From Amorphochlora amoebiformis (taxonomy: Eukaryota; Cercozoa; Chlorarachniophyceae), in NCBI GenBank assembly GCA_054601695.1, contig BAAHQB010000066.1, positions 1 to 64,000 of the forward strand: a stretch of 64,000 nucleotides of DNA, given 5' to 3'. Numbering within the stretch: the stretch's first letter is position 1; each line of letters starts with the position of its first letter. The notes under the pieces were generated by a model that saw only the letters and a list, made by a program, of their open reading frames with translations, was not told the DNA's origin and ran no database searches. Of this stretch, positions 1-51,757 are shown one piece after another. A program made the translations under genes and the position numbers.

Positions 1-31
1 GAGAGCCTTGAAGAGGCTACTGTCAAGGGGT

Positions 32-68
<37 letters not shown>

Positions 69-481
69 CACATACATATATATATATATATATAAACATA
101 TACATATATATATATATATATGAATATGTCATCAGAGGACTACCGGCAGTACTAAAGAATGTGGCGCAAAAGCGTATCAACCTACTCAAGGAGAAGATCA
201 AGGGGCTTACAAAGGTGAAAATTAGAAAGAATTCTGGAAAATTTCGAGAAATTCTGGAAAAAAATTCTGAAAAACTCTGAGAAATCTACCTCGTAATATA
301 TACAATAGAGCGAGAGAAGGGCAATACTATACATATACACACTGGATATAGTAGCTATATATCTACACTAGATATACCAACATATCTACACTAGATATAG
401 CTAAATATCATAACACTTCAGGAGCTATCGACAGCTAAGAGCGAGGTTAAGAAGCTAGAGGGATTTACGACCAAAAGCTAA
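1..481 (+). CDS. C-terminal part of an unidentified coiled-coil protein (partial at left edge)
   Basis: Three exons join in phase: 1-29 (ends on two bases of a codon), 136-214 and 422-481, closing with TAA at 479-481. Borders are GT-AG (donor GTATAC at 30, acceptor ATCAG before 136, donor GTGAAA at 215, acceptor TTCAG before 422). The readable tail is about 55 residues, rich in Lys, Glu and Leu, for example KRINLLKEKIKGLTK and AKSEVKKLEG, which looks like the end of an amphipathic helix or coiled coil. The first intron is (TA)n. The second is a unique AT-rich stretch with short GAAATTCTGG-like repeats. The gene converges on the kinesin-2 gene. I do not recognise the family. The 5' part lies outside the window. 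Confidence 0.6.
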
Positions 482-1474
482 AAAATCACGAATTAGCGAG
501 AAACAGTGTTACACACCGGTTAGAGTATTGCGTATATCAGCCATGTGGTTGGTCTAGTACTAGCCTACGGTATATAAGTATAGGCTACATCTATATAGTG
601 TGTGTGTGCGTGTGTGTGTGTGTGTGTGCACGTGATTTTTTTCATGATAAAGTTGTAAAAAACTTGAAATTATAGCGCGCCGGAGAAGGATTTTTAGTAC
701 ATATGTATACTTCCTGTCAGATTCACGTGTTCAAATTTGTCACCAAGGGTTGGGGACTTAGGGTTAGGTTAGTATGTCTCTAGTTTCTAGCTGTTTTGAA
801 TCCAGGGAATGTCTGAACTGTATTGTTGTAATACGCGTACGTCTAGTACGTATATCCAGTATTTTACTAGATTTATGCGTTTATACATTTACCTAGTTTA
901 CTATGATATATATCTAGATATATATATATATTATTATTATCACTTTATGATATGCCATCGGAGTCGGACTAGTCGGAATCATGATCGGAGATGTAGAATC
1001 TGGAATGTGTGACCGAATATATTATACCTATAGACATCAGACACGGAGACCACCGTACCACGTAAGGGCATGGCTAGCTAGGTACTAGTTACTAAGCGGT
1101 AAGCACTTCTTCAAGACATGATTACCTCGAGTACTAGCATATGTATAGTGAAACGACCAAGAGTATACCTTATATTATCCAAGTATACAGCCATAATACA
1201 GGTACAACTAGACAATTGTAGTATTATACGCTAAGCATTACCTTAATTATGATTCCTTACGCGCGCATGCTGGATCCTAGAATGATTTGAATTAATTCAC
1301 TAGATGAATTCAGAGATCATCAAATTAAATTCAAAGCCGCTTAAATTGCGTAATTGATATAATTTATCGGTGTACGTATACGCTTATACTACGGCTTCCA
1401 AGCGTGTAGATATTATAGGCTATATCTGGATATCTAGATATCTTCATATTAAGATATGTGAGATTCTCCAGAGA
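482..1474. other. Intergenic region between convergent genes
   Basis: Mostly unique, moderately AT-rich sequence between the stop of the left-edge gene and the stop of kinesin-2. It holds a short (GT)n tract near 598-630 and small direct repeats (ACACTAGATATA-type near 340-390). I see no convincing exon with splice borders. It should contain both 3' UTRs and polyadenylation signals, but none can be pinned down by eye. Confidence 0.5.
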
Positions 1475-25668
<24,194 letters not shown>

Positions 25669-25866
25669 GGCGCAAAATTAACTTCTGCTGAAGAGCAGCT
25701 CCGATGGAGGGGGGCAGAAAGGAGGAAAGGGGAGTGCTGACAGGTCGTTCAGGGATTCCCGCGTAAATCCCGAAAGTAAACTGAATCCCGGGGAAGTTAT
25801 CAAATCCCGGATACTACCGGCCTTAGAGACGTTGGGAGATTAAGTGGCATCTGTCTCCTCGACAAC
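25669..25866. promoter_or_regulatory. 198-bp divergent promoter region shared by kinesin-2 and the PEX4-like E2
   Basis: The two start codons face away from each other across 198 bp, one of the few stretches without (TA)n. It carries four copies of a TCCCG core, each preceded by AT: 25754-25761 (GATTCCCG, reading TTCCCGCG like an E2F site), 25765-25772, 25784-25790 and 25802-25808. No TATA box is evident. The spacing implies shared or overlapping 5' UTRs and promoter elements. The motif assignment is by eye only. Confidence 0.6.
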
Positions 25867-26785
25867 ATGCAGGGATGGTCTGCAGCGCAGAATCGACTGA
25901 ATATTGAGTATAAGGAGATAAAGCGCGAGGATTCAAAAAGATCACGGAAGGCCAAGGCCAAAAAGGCGAAAAATGACGATTCAATCGTCCTCATGCCTAG
26001 CGTAAGTGCATGTTCCAACGCATTGAGGAGCTTTGAAAATGCTTAAAGGAAGCATTCTTCCCCCTTTATCAGAGAGAAGGGAACCTCTTCGACTGGAAGG
26101 CATTCGTTAAAGGGCCCCCAGACTCGCCGTACGAGGGCGGAGTCTTCGAGCTCAGGCTACAGGTCTCGATTTCGAAATACGTGTTCTCGGCGGTAGTCAC
26201 ATCATGCTCCATTGTCCAGGTCCCACAACAGTATCCCCTCAAGCCCCCACGAGTGCACTTTAAGACGAAAGTTTGCCATCCAAACGTGCTATTTAAGGTA
26301 AAGTATAAAGGGTGGGGGAGTGGGGGAACTGAATACGCTTTCTTCGATTCGATATCAACACGCCAGCCTTGATTTACCGACACTCTGAGGGCGGTTTTCA
26401 CACCCTAAGGACAATCCTGACACTATGAGGGCACTCATAACACCTTGAGGACACCCTTGACATGTTGAGGGCACTCTTGAACCTTCACGAACCTCTCCGA
26501 ATCTACCTATTCATTGAACGATACCGATCTGAGAAACACAAACAAAAAATTTAGACTGGCGAGATCTGTTTGGATATTCTGAAGGACGCGTGGACGCCCG
26601 TGTGGACACTAGAGACGACGTGTAGGGCGATTGTTACGCTCTTAGGTAATGTATTTACGTAGAATAATATTAGGGTATTGGTATCATTTCGTATTTAGAA
26701 TTTTACATGTATTTGTAATTGTAATTATGAAAATATATGTATTGAGTATATTCTTGTGCATGTGTAGATATATGTACAGCGTATG

Positions 26786-26827
<42 letters not shown>

Positions 26828-26916
26828 AATTATGTATACACGCACAATATGTGTTTAATATGCATGTAAATGTAAAAACATTATTACGAATATATAGATA
26901 AACCACATTTACATCT

Positions 26917-26970
<54 letters not shown>

Positions 26971-27401
26971 TAATATATATATACATATATATATATATAG
27001 GATCACGTCACACGCACATGTACATGACGCAAAGTGAATGTGAAACACACTTAAACACGGACACAAATGCAAGCATGTATTTATTATACACGCACACGGT
27101 ACGTACGTATATTTAATGAGATATAGGTAGATATATATTATATTACATTTTACACATATATATATATATAAACATATATACATATATAATATAGTGCAAA
27201 TGTGTACATGTGTAACCATGTATCGTCTAAACGCATATGTATAAATTAGGCACTCCAGAGGCTAGTAGCCCTCTGAATTGCGACGCAGGAAATCTAATTC
27301 GAAGCGGTGATATACGAGGATTTAACTCCCTTGCTAGGTAAAGTAGATTGGTTGTGTATGTGTGTGTGTGTGTGTGTGGTGTCATATCACCTAAAAAATA
27401 A

Positions 27402-27444
<43 letters not shown>

Positions 27445-27486
27445 GTATATGTATATATGAGTGAGACAATATAAGCATGTAGATAC

Positions 27487-27534
<48 letters not shown>

Positions 27535-27537
27535 ATA

Positions 27538-27608
<71 letters not shown>

Positions 27609-27611
27609 ATA

Positions 27612-27653
<42 letters not shown>

Positions 27654-27660
27654 GTGTGTG

Positions 27661-27703
<43 letters not shown>

Positions 27704-27808
27704 GTGTGTGGATATATAATATATATATGTATATATGTATATATTGTGTGTGTGTGTAAATGTATTACATCTAACCTAATCCGACAGAGAGAATATGCAA
27801 GGTTTTAG
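25867..27808 (+). CDS. PEX4: PEX4-type ubiquitin-conjugating enzyme E2
   Basis: Six exons: 25867-26001, 26073-26162, 26220-26297, 26555-26645, 27250-27337, 27790-27808; 501 nt, 166 residues plus TAG. The UBC fold is complete: an N-terminal helix ([12 protein letters not shown]), [14 protein letters not shown], the YPLKPPRV strand, the HPN motif in CHPNV, active-site Cys in GEICLDIL (about residue 106), and the C-terminal helices. Features of the peroxisomal Pex4/UBC21 group are [14 protein letters not shown] and [15 protein letters not shown]. Pex4 mono-ubiquitinates the peroxisomal import receptor Pex5. The first two introns are short (71 and 57 nt); introns 3-5 are longer, and introns 4 and 5 contain AT tracts. 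The last exon is tiny. The acceptor at 27788-27789 gives REYARF-stop; an alternative two bases earlier would give a different 14-residue tail. Residues 24-40 form a Lys/Arg/Ala-rich insertion ([13 protein letters not shown]) not typical of the family. Confidence 0.93.
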
Positions 27809-27918
27809 GAAATGGTATGTAGATTTGTAGTGATTATGTGTAAACGTAATATACCGTGTATTTGAACATACATGTATCCGAGCATGTTTAGACATATATA
27901 TATATATATATATATATA

Positions 27919-27966
27919 ACCTAATCCAAAACGGTGATATCTGAGATCTTAACTCTCTCGCTAGGT
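27919..27966 (+). repeat. Degenerate copy of the fifth E2 exon
   Basis: Matches the last 48 nt or so of exon 27250-27337 ([16 protein letters not shown]) with an in-frame TGA and other changes, and keeps a GT donor. It lies just beyond the last coding exon, so it is a non-coding shard in the 3' region. Confidence 0.8.
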
Positions 27967-27987
27967 ATGTGAATTTGTAATGTGAGT

Positions 27988-28039
<52 letters not shown>

Positions 28040-28745
28040 GTATGTATGTATATATGTGTGTATGTATGTATAATATTATGTGTATGTGTGTATGTATGTA
28101 TATATAATATTATATGTGTGTGTGTGTGTATATAATATTATGTGTGTATATATATAATATTATATATATGTATATATATGTATAATATATCATATATATA
28201 TATATAATATATTATACATATATACGATATTTGTGGATGTATATATATAATAAAACAAAGATATGTGTACATATGTATATACATATATATATATACATAT
28301 ATATATATATATGTGTGTGTAATATACATATAATACAACCAGATCATGTATGCATAACTCCGTATAAATGTACAACACATATTGTATTTACACATATACA
28401 AATATTATATACACTATATATATACTTACAGCATAAATGGAACATATCATCCTTATTATGTGCACTCATCCGCACACATAAAAACAACAAACCATAACAT
28501 TACATCAGGATGTACACGCTAGAATACGCCATGCAGGAGATGCCAAAGGCTTAATTAGTTCTACTGCTACTAGATTTCAAGCCATGTCCAGATAGTAGGA
28601 GTGTTTATTTCAATTTGAGATCAAAAAATTCATTTGAGAACTGAAAGTTAGAATCGGGACAGTAAACTGCTAGTATTGCAGTCAGTTAATATAAATCTAG
28701 TGAATAGTATAAATTCATGCTATGCATATATTAATATACATACAT

Positions 28746-28778
<33 letters not shown>

Positions 28779-28867
28779 ATGTGTATGTGTATGAAAATGT
28801 GCGTGTATATGTGTATATGTATGTGTGTGCATGTGTACGTGTGTGTGTGTATGTACTAGATGTACTA

Positions 28868-28909
<42 letters not shown>

Positions 28910-29177
28910 TATATATATATAGTATATATCTAGTATATCTAGTGTATATATATGTATATATATATATATGTATATATATATCTAGATATATATATAATAT
29001 ATATATCTGCTAGGTCATCCAGTTAATTATGACCACGAGACGTAGTAAAACCAGTATAATAATTACAGCAGTGATATTACCTAAATATATAAAAACCGTT
29101 ACTGCCGGGCGCTGGCATCTAAACCAACTAGCAGTCTGCTCATCTGCTCATCTACGCCAGTGCTAATTTAAGTCGCG
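27967..29177. other. Intergenic region between convergent E2 and HhH-GPD genes
   Basis: AT and GT microsatellites to about 28330 and again at 28740-29000. Two unique stretches (28330-28740 and 29000-29177) show no exon with supported borders. The 3' UTRs of both flanking genes should fall here. Confidence 0.5.
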
Positions 29178-44186
<15,009 letters not shown>

Positions 44187-44366
44187 CTAAATTCCGATAC
44201 CGATCCATGCGTTAGCAGTCGTTTTGAACGTCGCAATGTCACCCTGAGTGACTTCGTCGTGGGCTTCTGAGATCAGAGGATATACACATGTATGCATATG
44301 TGTAGTGTCATTATAGATATATGTTTTATGATTTTCAATGACCATCTTAGCGTGAGTCGAAGACAT
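44187..44366 (-). CDS. Small ORF or terminal exon, unidentified
   Basis: An intronless 59-codon frame from ATG at 44366 to TAG at 44187, ending in [18 protein letters not shown]. The same frame stays open upstream to about 44445 (GLGASRIFLRGASD). The last 25 residues look protein-like, but the + strand of the same DNA also reads well ([21 protein letters not shown]), so coding strand is uncertain. A terminal exon with acceptor CTCAG near 44269 is an alternative. Family unknown. Confidence 0.3.
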   Translation of the reverse strand: MSSTHAKMVIENHKTYIYNDTTHMHTCVYPLISEAHDEVTQGDIATFKTTANAWIGIGI

Positions 44367-44439
44367 GTCTGATGCCCCCCTTAAGAATATTCTTGATGCT
44401 CCCAGACCTCGTTGGATTTGTGCGCTAGATAAATGAAAA

Positions 44440-44496
44440 ACAGTGTTCTACAAGGGTTAAGTGTGTGTGTGTGTGGATGTAAGTGTGTATGTTATG

Positions 44497-44534
<38 letters not shown>

Positions 44535-45476
44535 TTTGGTATGTGTATATTATATATATATATATATATTATATATGTTATATTATATGTATTATATACA
44601 TGTCTACATAAATACACAAATGGACTAGGAACGTGATGTACGCACTGACTTGCATGTGTTCGACTTAAATTTGTGCTTTTAAATTCGTGACATGTTTGAA
44701 TCTCGACACATAAGCATAATGATCACTCCTTCCTTGTGAATATCTTGAAATGTATCTCCTATTTCACAGCACGGCGAGTGGATGTGTGTGTACCATGTAT
44801 GGCCATAATTTTAATGACCAGTGGGATTATGCACTTTTCAATGTCTTTTCAATGTCTACAACATATAGGCATGTGTATATTATGTCCTTGGGCAGTGAGA
44901 CCGTGTACATTAGCCATGTTAGTATGCACGCGAGCACGTTCGACCATGTTACGGATGCCTTCCGACCACATGTACGGATTCGAATCCGTACATAGGCGCT
45001 GTGGGTGTGCATATATGTTTCTCGAGAGCGTGTTAAAATGATTGTCGCACTGCTTCCAACGTGGTGTGAGAAAAAGACTGCGTAGCCCGCGAAATTGACA
45101 ATTCTCCCGGGGCCCCCCCAATCGAAAAATCAACCCATAAAATGTGAGTTCGAAAGAACTCAAAAGGATACATACAACAACCTCAAACCTGTTAATAAAG
45201 CTGTGTAAGAACACGACGAGTGCCACGAGTCGAATCGTGGGCCTCGACGCCCCTCTTCGGGTTGAAAGGCACACGTGTTGGAATTCGTTGCGTGATGCAG
45301 CGCTATATTCCAAAGTGATATCTCGTGATTTTGTACTATGTCACGAAGATTTGCGTGACTGTGGGGTCTATCACGCTCTTCAGTGTACCAGCACGTGTCA
45401 AATTATAGCCGAAAAGATAAGTAGCATTCCAACCTGCGTGGATTTCAGCGGCTAACTGGCACCTCCTCTTCTCCCC
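44440..45476. other. Repeat-poor island without a confident gene
   Basis: GC content is close to 45 percent, unlike the AT tracts around it. Overlapping open frames exist on both strands: about 154 codons on the minus strand (44849-45313) and about 103 on the plus strand (45144-45455). Neither shows a recognisable motif, and they overlap each other. This could be a long 5' UTR or promoter for the gene at 45477, or an unrecognised gene. Confidence 0.4.
44970..44993. other. 24-bp perfect palindrome
   Basis: A perfect inverted repeat with 12-nt arms ATGTACGGATTC and no spacer. It contains GGATTCGAATCC, which superficially resembles a tRNA T-arm, but no tRNA cloverleaf fits around it. Function unknown. 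Confidence 0.6.
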
Positions 45477-45975
45477 ATGCTCTCCCCCGTTTCCGTTCTC
45501 CCCGAGGTGGGAATGGAAACAGAGGCTCTCGAGATCAAGTCAATGGCAGATATCAAGCCATTCTTGAGAGAGCTCCCTCGAAAAACTCAAAGAATCGAAA
45601 AAAAGCCCTCGAAATCCTTCCAGATTCTCAGACATTCCAGCGTGCGATTGGCACTCAAAAGGAGCCTTCAAGAGGTCATTCCGCGCGCCATTACCCCTTA
45701 CCGTCAAATTCCCCGCAATTATCACTTCAGAAGGGTGTTTTGAATTCCTTGATTCGTTGTGACTCAGCAAGAATTACAAGCCGAGAGGAAAGAGCGCGAG
45801 GCCAAAGAAAGGGATCGGATACCATCGTTGTCAGCGTCCGTCCACAGGCCTCAGAAAGGTAGTTTTATCTTTCACGCTCTAGCGTCCATCTCCTTTGACT
45901 CAAAGCTTTCATAATTCGACAAGGCCGCCCTCGAAAAAAGCGCCGGCTGCCTCAGGCGGTAGTGAAGAAGCCTAA
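45477..45975 (+). CDS. Small basic protein, unidentified (three compact exons)
   Basis: Proposed exons 45477-45674, 45731-45858 and 45924-45975 give 125 residues with all phases matching. Introns are only 56 and 65 nt, with pyrimidine-rich acceptors. The protein has RLALKRSLQEKGVLNSLIR, a stretch that weakly recalls the N-terminal segment of FOP/FOR20 centrosomal proteins, then an Arg-rich region and a Lys/Ala/Ser tail (KKAPAASGGSEEA). An alternative reading with a 33-nt intron (45734-45766) continues in another frame to a basic GRPRKKRR AT-hook-like segment. I prefer the first because intron sizes match those in the nearby E2 gene. Start codon uncertain (45477 or 45513). Confidence 0.4.
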
Positions 45976-46121
45976 GTCCAAGCCACGCGGCAACCCAAAG
46001 CGGAAGAAGCCCAATCGTAATACCCTATTACACACACTCCTCGCCTCTCCCCTGCAATATCCCCCTTTATTTTGGCCCTTTTAAGAGCTTTGGTGCGGGG
46101 AGGGGGGTACCGTGGGAGATA

Positions 46122-46304
46122 TTAGACATGGAAGCAATCTAACATGTGCGTTCTGACGTGTTTGTGTTTCGCCGGGGGTTTGGGTTTGTTTTTCTTCATC
46201 GATTGGTTGGGATTGTACGGTAGTTTCGAAGAATCTACCGATCTCTGTGACCACGGAGCCGGGGCCGACCGTTGAGGTGATTTTCCATTGTTTTGGTGAA
46301 TCAA
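46122..46304 (-). CDS. Possible 60-residue basic protein
   Basis: ATG at 46304 to TAA at 46122, Lys/Pro/His-rich (MKKNKPKPPAKHKHVR). It lies in non-repetitive sequence. Length and composition alone are weak evidence; no family recognised. Confidence 0.2.
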   Translation of the reverse strand: MIHQNNGKSPQRSAPAPWSQRSVDSSKLPYNPNQSMKKNKPKPPAKHKHVRTHMLDCFHV

Positions 46305-47975
<1,671 letters not shown>

Positions 47976-48452
47976 TGCGCTTGAGAGATCATTAGGATAT
48001 GACGTGCATACGCTGGATATCACCCATGACCCGAAGGTACGTGCATAACATGTATAGTGTGTATGAAGGCTCCAGCAGACTATCAAGGCAAGTTTGTAGT
48101 TGTGAAACCGATTTTTTTCTAAACAACATAAATATACTTTCCTATACACATATTTAAAATGTAAATATACATACATATATATATATATATATACATGTGA
48201 TATATTTATGATTTAGATGGTTACTTGTACAAAAATTGCTGTACAAAAATTGCTGTAGGGCTTGGGGAGTACCGAGGCACATATATGACATTCAAATATG
48301 TGTAGATATATAGCATACATACGTGAATATATATATATATATATATAATATATCATATATACATTAAACATATAAAATAAAATATATATAACTATGAAAA
48401 CGATATTATATTAACATGCACATACATATATATATATATATATATAATATAA

Positions 48453-48486
<34 letters not shown>

Positions 48487-48746
48487 CAATATACGTACAT
48501 ATACAGATAGCTGTAGTTGGGGCTAGTGGAGTGCCGAGGCACTGCAATGCCAACTGGAATACTTCTAGCCGTTTTTTTAAAACTCTATGGGATACCTGGT
48601 GAGTATATTATTATGATGATGTACTTGACAAAAATATGTATATAATGATGCACGTATGTATGTATTTAGATGCTTTTGCAAATAATATAAGATATATTGT
48701 ATGTATGTATGTTTATGTATATATGTATTTAAAAATACACACACAT

Positions 48747-48815
<69 letters not shown>

Positions 48816-48904
48816 GACGGGAAAGAAATTTTCTTGCGTTATCATGGACTACGTCCGCACCCCAACAGGGTATATATACATTATATTTCACGCACACCCA
48901 CATG

Positions 48905-48961
<57 letters not shown>

Positions 48962-49012
48962 TATGTACCTTTAAGTGTGTCTATACATACGTATTATGTT
49001 GAACTTAATATA

Positions 49013-49052
<40 letters not shown>

Positions 49053-49164
49053 AAATGCATGTACTTAGGTGGACGATTACTCATATAACACGTTCATTCT
49101 ACCGCAAAACCCTTCCCCGTATGTGTACAGTGCTAACTGAAGACGGCCGGGTACAAATCTAATC

Positions 49165-49247
<83 letters not shown>

Positions 49248-49473
49248 TGTATATAATATATACGTGTCTAAGTAAAACCTCATCAAAATCTCGTCTCACC
49301 TTCCTATGTATACATATATCTGTATGTTATTTTTATATTGTATATTATGCATTACGTATATCTGAAATTGTATTTAGTTATATATGTATATATATATATA
49401 TATGTATATAAATACTAATATCCTTTTTTTTAGTCTCCCCCGCCCTGTCTTCCAGTTGCTTTCTCCTTCTGTT

Positions 49474-49507
<34 letters not shown>

Positions 49508-49526
49508 TGTAATATATATACATATA

Positions 49527-49572
<46 letters not shown>

Positions 49573-49716
49573 TTGTATAATCATGCACATATATGTTAGG
49601 TATTTTTGCCGAATCTTCCTGGGATCTATGAGCAGATTAAGAAGACCCCTGTTATCCGCAAGAAGTATTACATTAGATTGGGTGGGTTATATAAATATAC
49701 GTATATGTGTGTATAT

Positions 49717-49757
<41 letters not shown>

Positions 49758-49935
49758 CTACATTGTAATATAATATAACATAATATAATATAATATAATA
49801 TAATATAATGTAATATAATATGTGCTTTTATATGTAATATCTCTTATATACATCTCTGTATATATACTATAATAAATATATATGTATGTATGTATCACGT
49901 ACATTATCTGTCTCGCCCTCGACTCTGCACGACCC

Positions 49936-50013
<78 letters not shown>

Positions 50014-50602
50014 TCCAGTCAAGTCGGAGTTCAACCCTCTGTTTCGAGCGACCCGTGATGCGCGGGAAGCTCTTCGCAACGTCACTGGATATACCAACGA
50101 GGTGAATATTCCATAATGCGTTCGTTTTATATATATATATATATATATAATATATATATATATAACATGTATGTATATATATGCTTCTACTAAAGAAGAG
50201 CCTGCAACAACATGATGTGTATGTATATATTTATATGTATAGACGTATAATACATGATATATATATATATATATGTGTATATAATATATACCATATGTTT
50301 ATACACATTTACAAAATTAAAACTGTATATATATAATATTTATACTGTATATAAATACACACAGGGAGAAGTCGGTAAGCTCTGCTTTGCGGCCGATACG
50401 TCCCGAAAGCTACCGTTCATCATGGTATAATAAATCTATAATAAAATACGTATATGGGTACTTAAATATTAGAATAGGAACAAAAATAATGTAAGAATGT
50501 ACGTTTACAGAATCCATAGATTTGCATTTTAACTTGCAAAATATACTTCAATGCATATGGATATATTTATATATACATATATATATATATATGTATACAT
50601 AA

Positions 50603-50641
<39 letters not shown>

Positions 50642-50742
50642 ATATATATATATATATATATATATACAACAGCTAAAAATCGTCAAGGGGAGGAAGGCTT
50701 TCCCCTTAATCACTATCATGACCTCATATAAACATATATTCA

Positions 50743-50778
<36 letters not shown>

Positions 50779-50968
50779 CATCCCAACAGCTCAAAAAACG
50801 TCAAGAAGGTGGAAAGCCTTCCCCTCAAGCGATATCGTTACCTCCGCCTGTGTCCCACCCTTCGACACCTGCATTATTTTCTTCGGGTGAGTTTTTAATT
50901 TCAAATAGAGTTCAGTAAATATATATATATATATATATATACATAGATATGTATTTATTTATTTATAT

Positions 50969-51022
<54 letters not shown>

Positions 51023-51757
51023 CATGTATACATTATACATATTCCAGGTGATTCGAAGATCGTCTGTGGAAATCGAAAGGTGTTGGGTTAGGGTTGATCA
51101 CTCGCTTTATATAGCATCTCTCACCCTTTTTTTTTCTCAATTTTCGGCTCTCTCTCTCTCTCTCTCACCCTCCCACATTTCTGCCCTCCTCGCTCTCATA
51201 GAAAAGCACTCTTGCTCTTTCTCGCCCTCTCTCTCTCTCTCGCTCTAACTGCGATTGCTACCCAGAGAGAGAGAAAGAGAGAGGGCATGAGAGAGACTGA
51301 GAAAGCGACGGAGAGGGGAAGAGAGAGAGAAGTTGAGCTACGGCGAGAGAGGAAGTGAGGTGAGAGAGAAAGCGAGGGTGAGAGAGAGGGCGAGGGCGAG
51401 AGAAGGAAATTGCTTGGGATATCGTGTACACATTATGTAATATATATAAACATATATATATATATATATATATATACAGGCGCTCAACTTTTTGCCCGAG
51501 TCAAAACTAGCGCACGAAGAAGCGAAGGTGTTACTAAATTCAAAGATTTCACTTTCTAGCTTAATACATATGTGTATCTTTTTACTTAATATATGTATAT
51601 ATATATATATATATATATTACTACAAAACTACCTATTCAGATATTAAAATACACCATCCATTCCCAGGAAATAAGCCTAATCTTCGAGCATGAGGAGGAA
51701 AAAGCCCGAGAGCCCGTACCTCCAGATCATCTTTACGCTTTGGATATCGGACTTTAA
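47976..51757 (+). CDS. Methyltransferase-like protein, 3' part of gene (5' exons unresolved)
   Basis: Eleven exons join in phase to TAA at 51757: 47976-48036, 48507-48598, 48816-48869, 49069-49150, 49600-49681, 50019-50101, 50365-50424, 50790-50886, 51048-51079, 51480-51527, 51668-51757. They encode 259 residues. The order of features suggests the C-terminal half of a Rossmann-type (class I SAM-dependent methyltransferase or spermidine-synthase-like) domain: [11 protein letters not shown] as a strand ending in an acidic residue, [16 protein letters not shown] as a strand-4-like segment with Asp, [10 protein letters not shown], then [19 protein letters not shown] as the late strand and helix. 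A Pro/Ser-rich linker ([16 protein letters not shown]) and an acidic tail ([11 protein letters not shown]) follow. The glycine-rich SAM loop would be upstream and was not found. Splicing is well supported; function is tentative. Confidence 0.7.
48233..48281 (+). repeat. Partial copy of methyltransferase-like exon 48507-48598
   Basis: Matches the first 35 nt of the exon (GCTGTAGTTGGGGCTAGTGG region) with a deletion, preceded by a tandem pair of ACAAAAATTGCTGT. It lies upstream of the full exon in the same intron. Confidence 0.75.
49755..49822. repeat. Pentanucleotide (ATAAT)n tract
   Basis: About a dozen ATAAT units with two base changes, within an intron of the methyltransferase-like gene. 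It differs from the surrounding TA dinucleotide tracts. Confidence 0.85.
50671..50716 (+). repeat. Decayed copy of methyltransferase-like exon 50790-50886
   Basis: Starts with the same CAACAGCT acceptor and follows the exon for about 45 nt with many substitutions and a stop ([10 protein letters not shown] in place of LKKRQEGGK). It lies immediately upstream of the real exon, separated by (TA)n. Confidence 0.85.
51130..51415. repeat. CT-rich then GA-rich inverted low-complexity block
   Basis: CTCTCTCT-rich sequence (51150-51245) followed about 20 bp later by GAGAGAGA-rich sequence (51265-51410), all inside the intron between exons 51048-51079 and 51480-51527. The two halves are complementary and could fold back in the transcript. 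Confidence 0.85.

Noticed and set aside
44930-45000. tRNA gene suggested by GGATTCGAATCC
   Set aside because: The motif is the centre of a longer palindrome, the conserved G-C pair closing the T-loop is absent, and no acceptor, D or anticodon arms fit.
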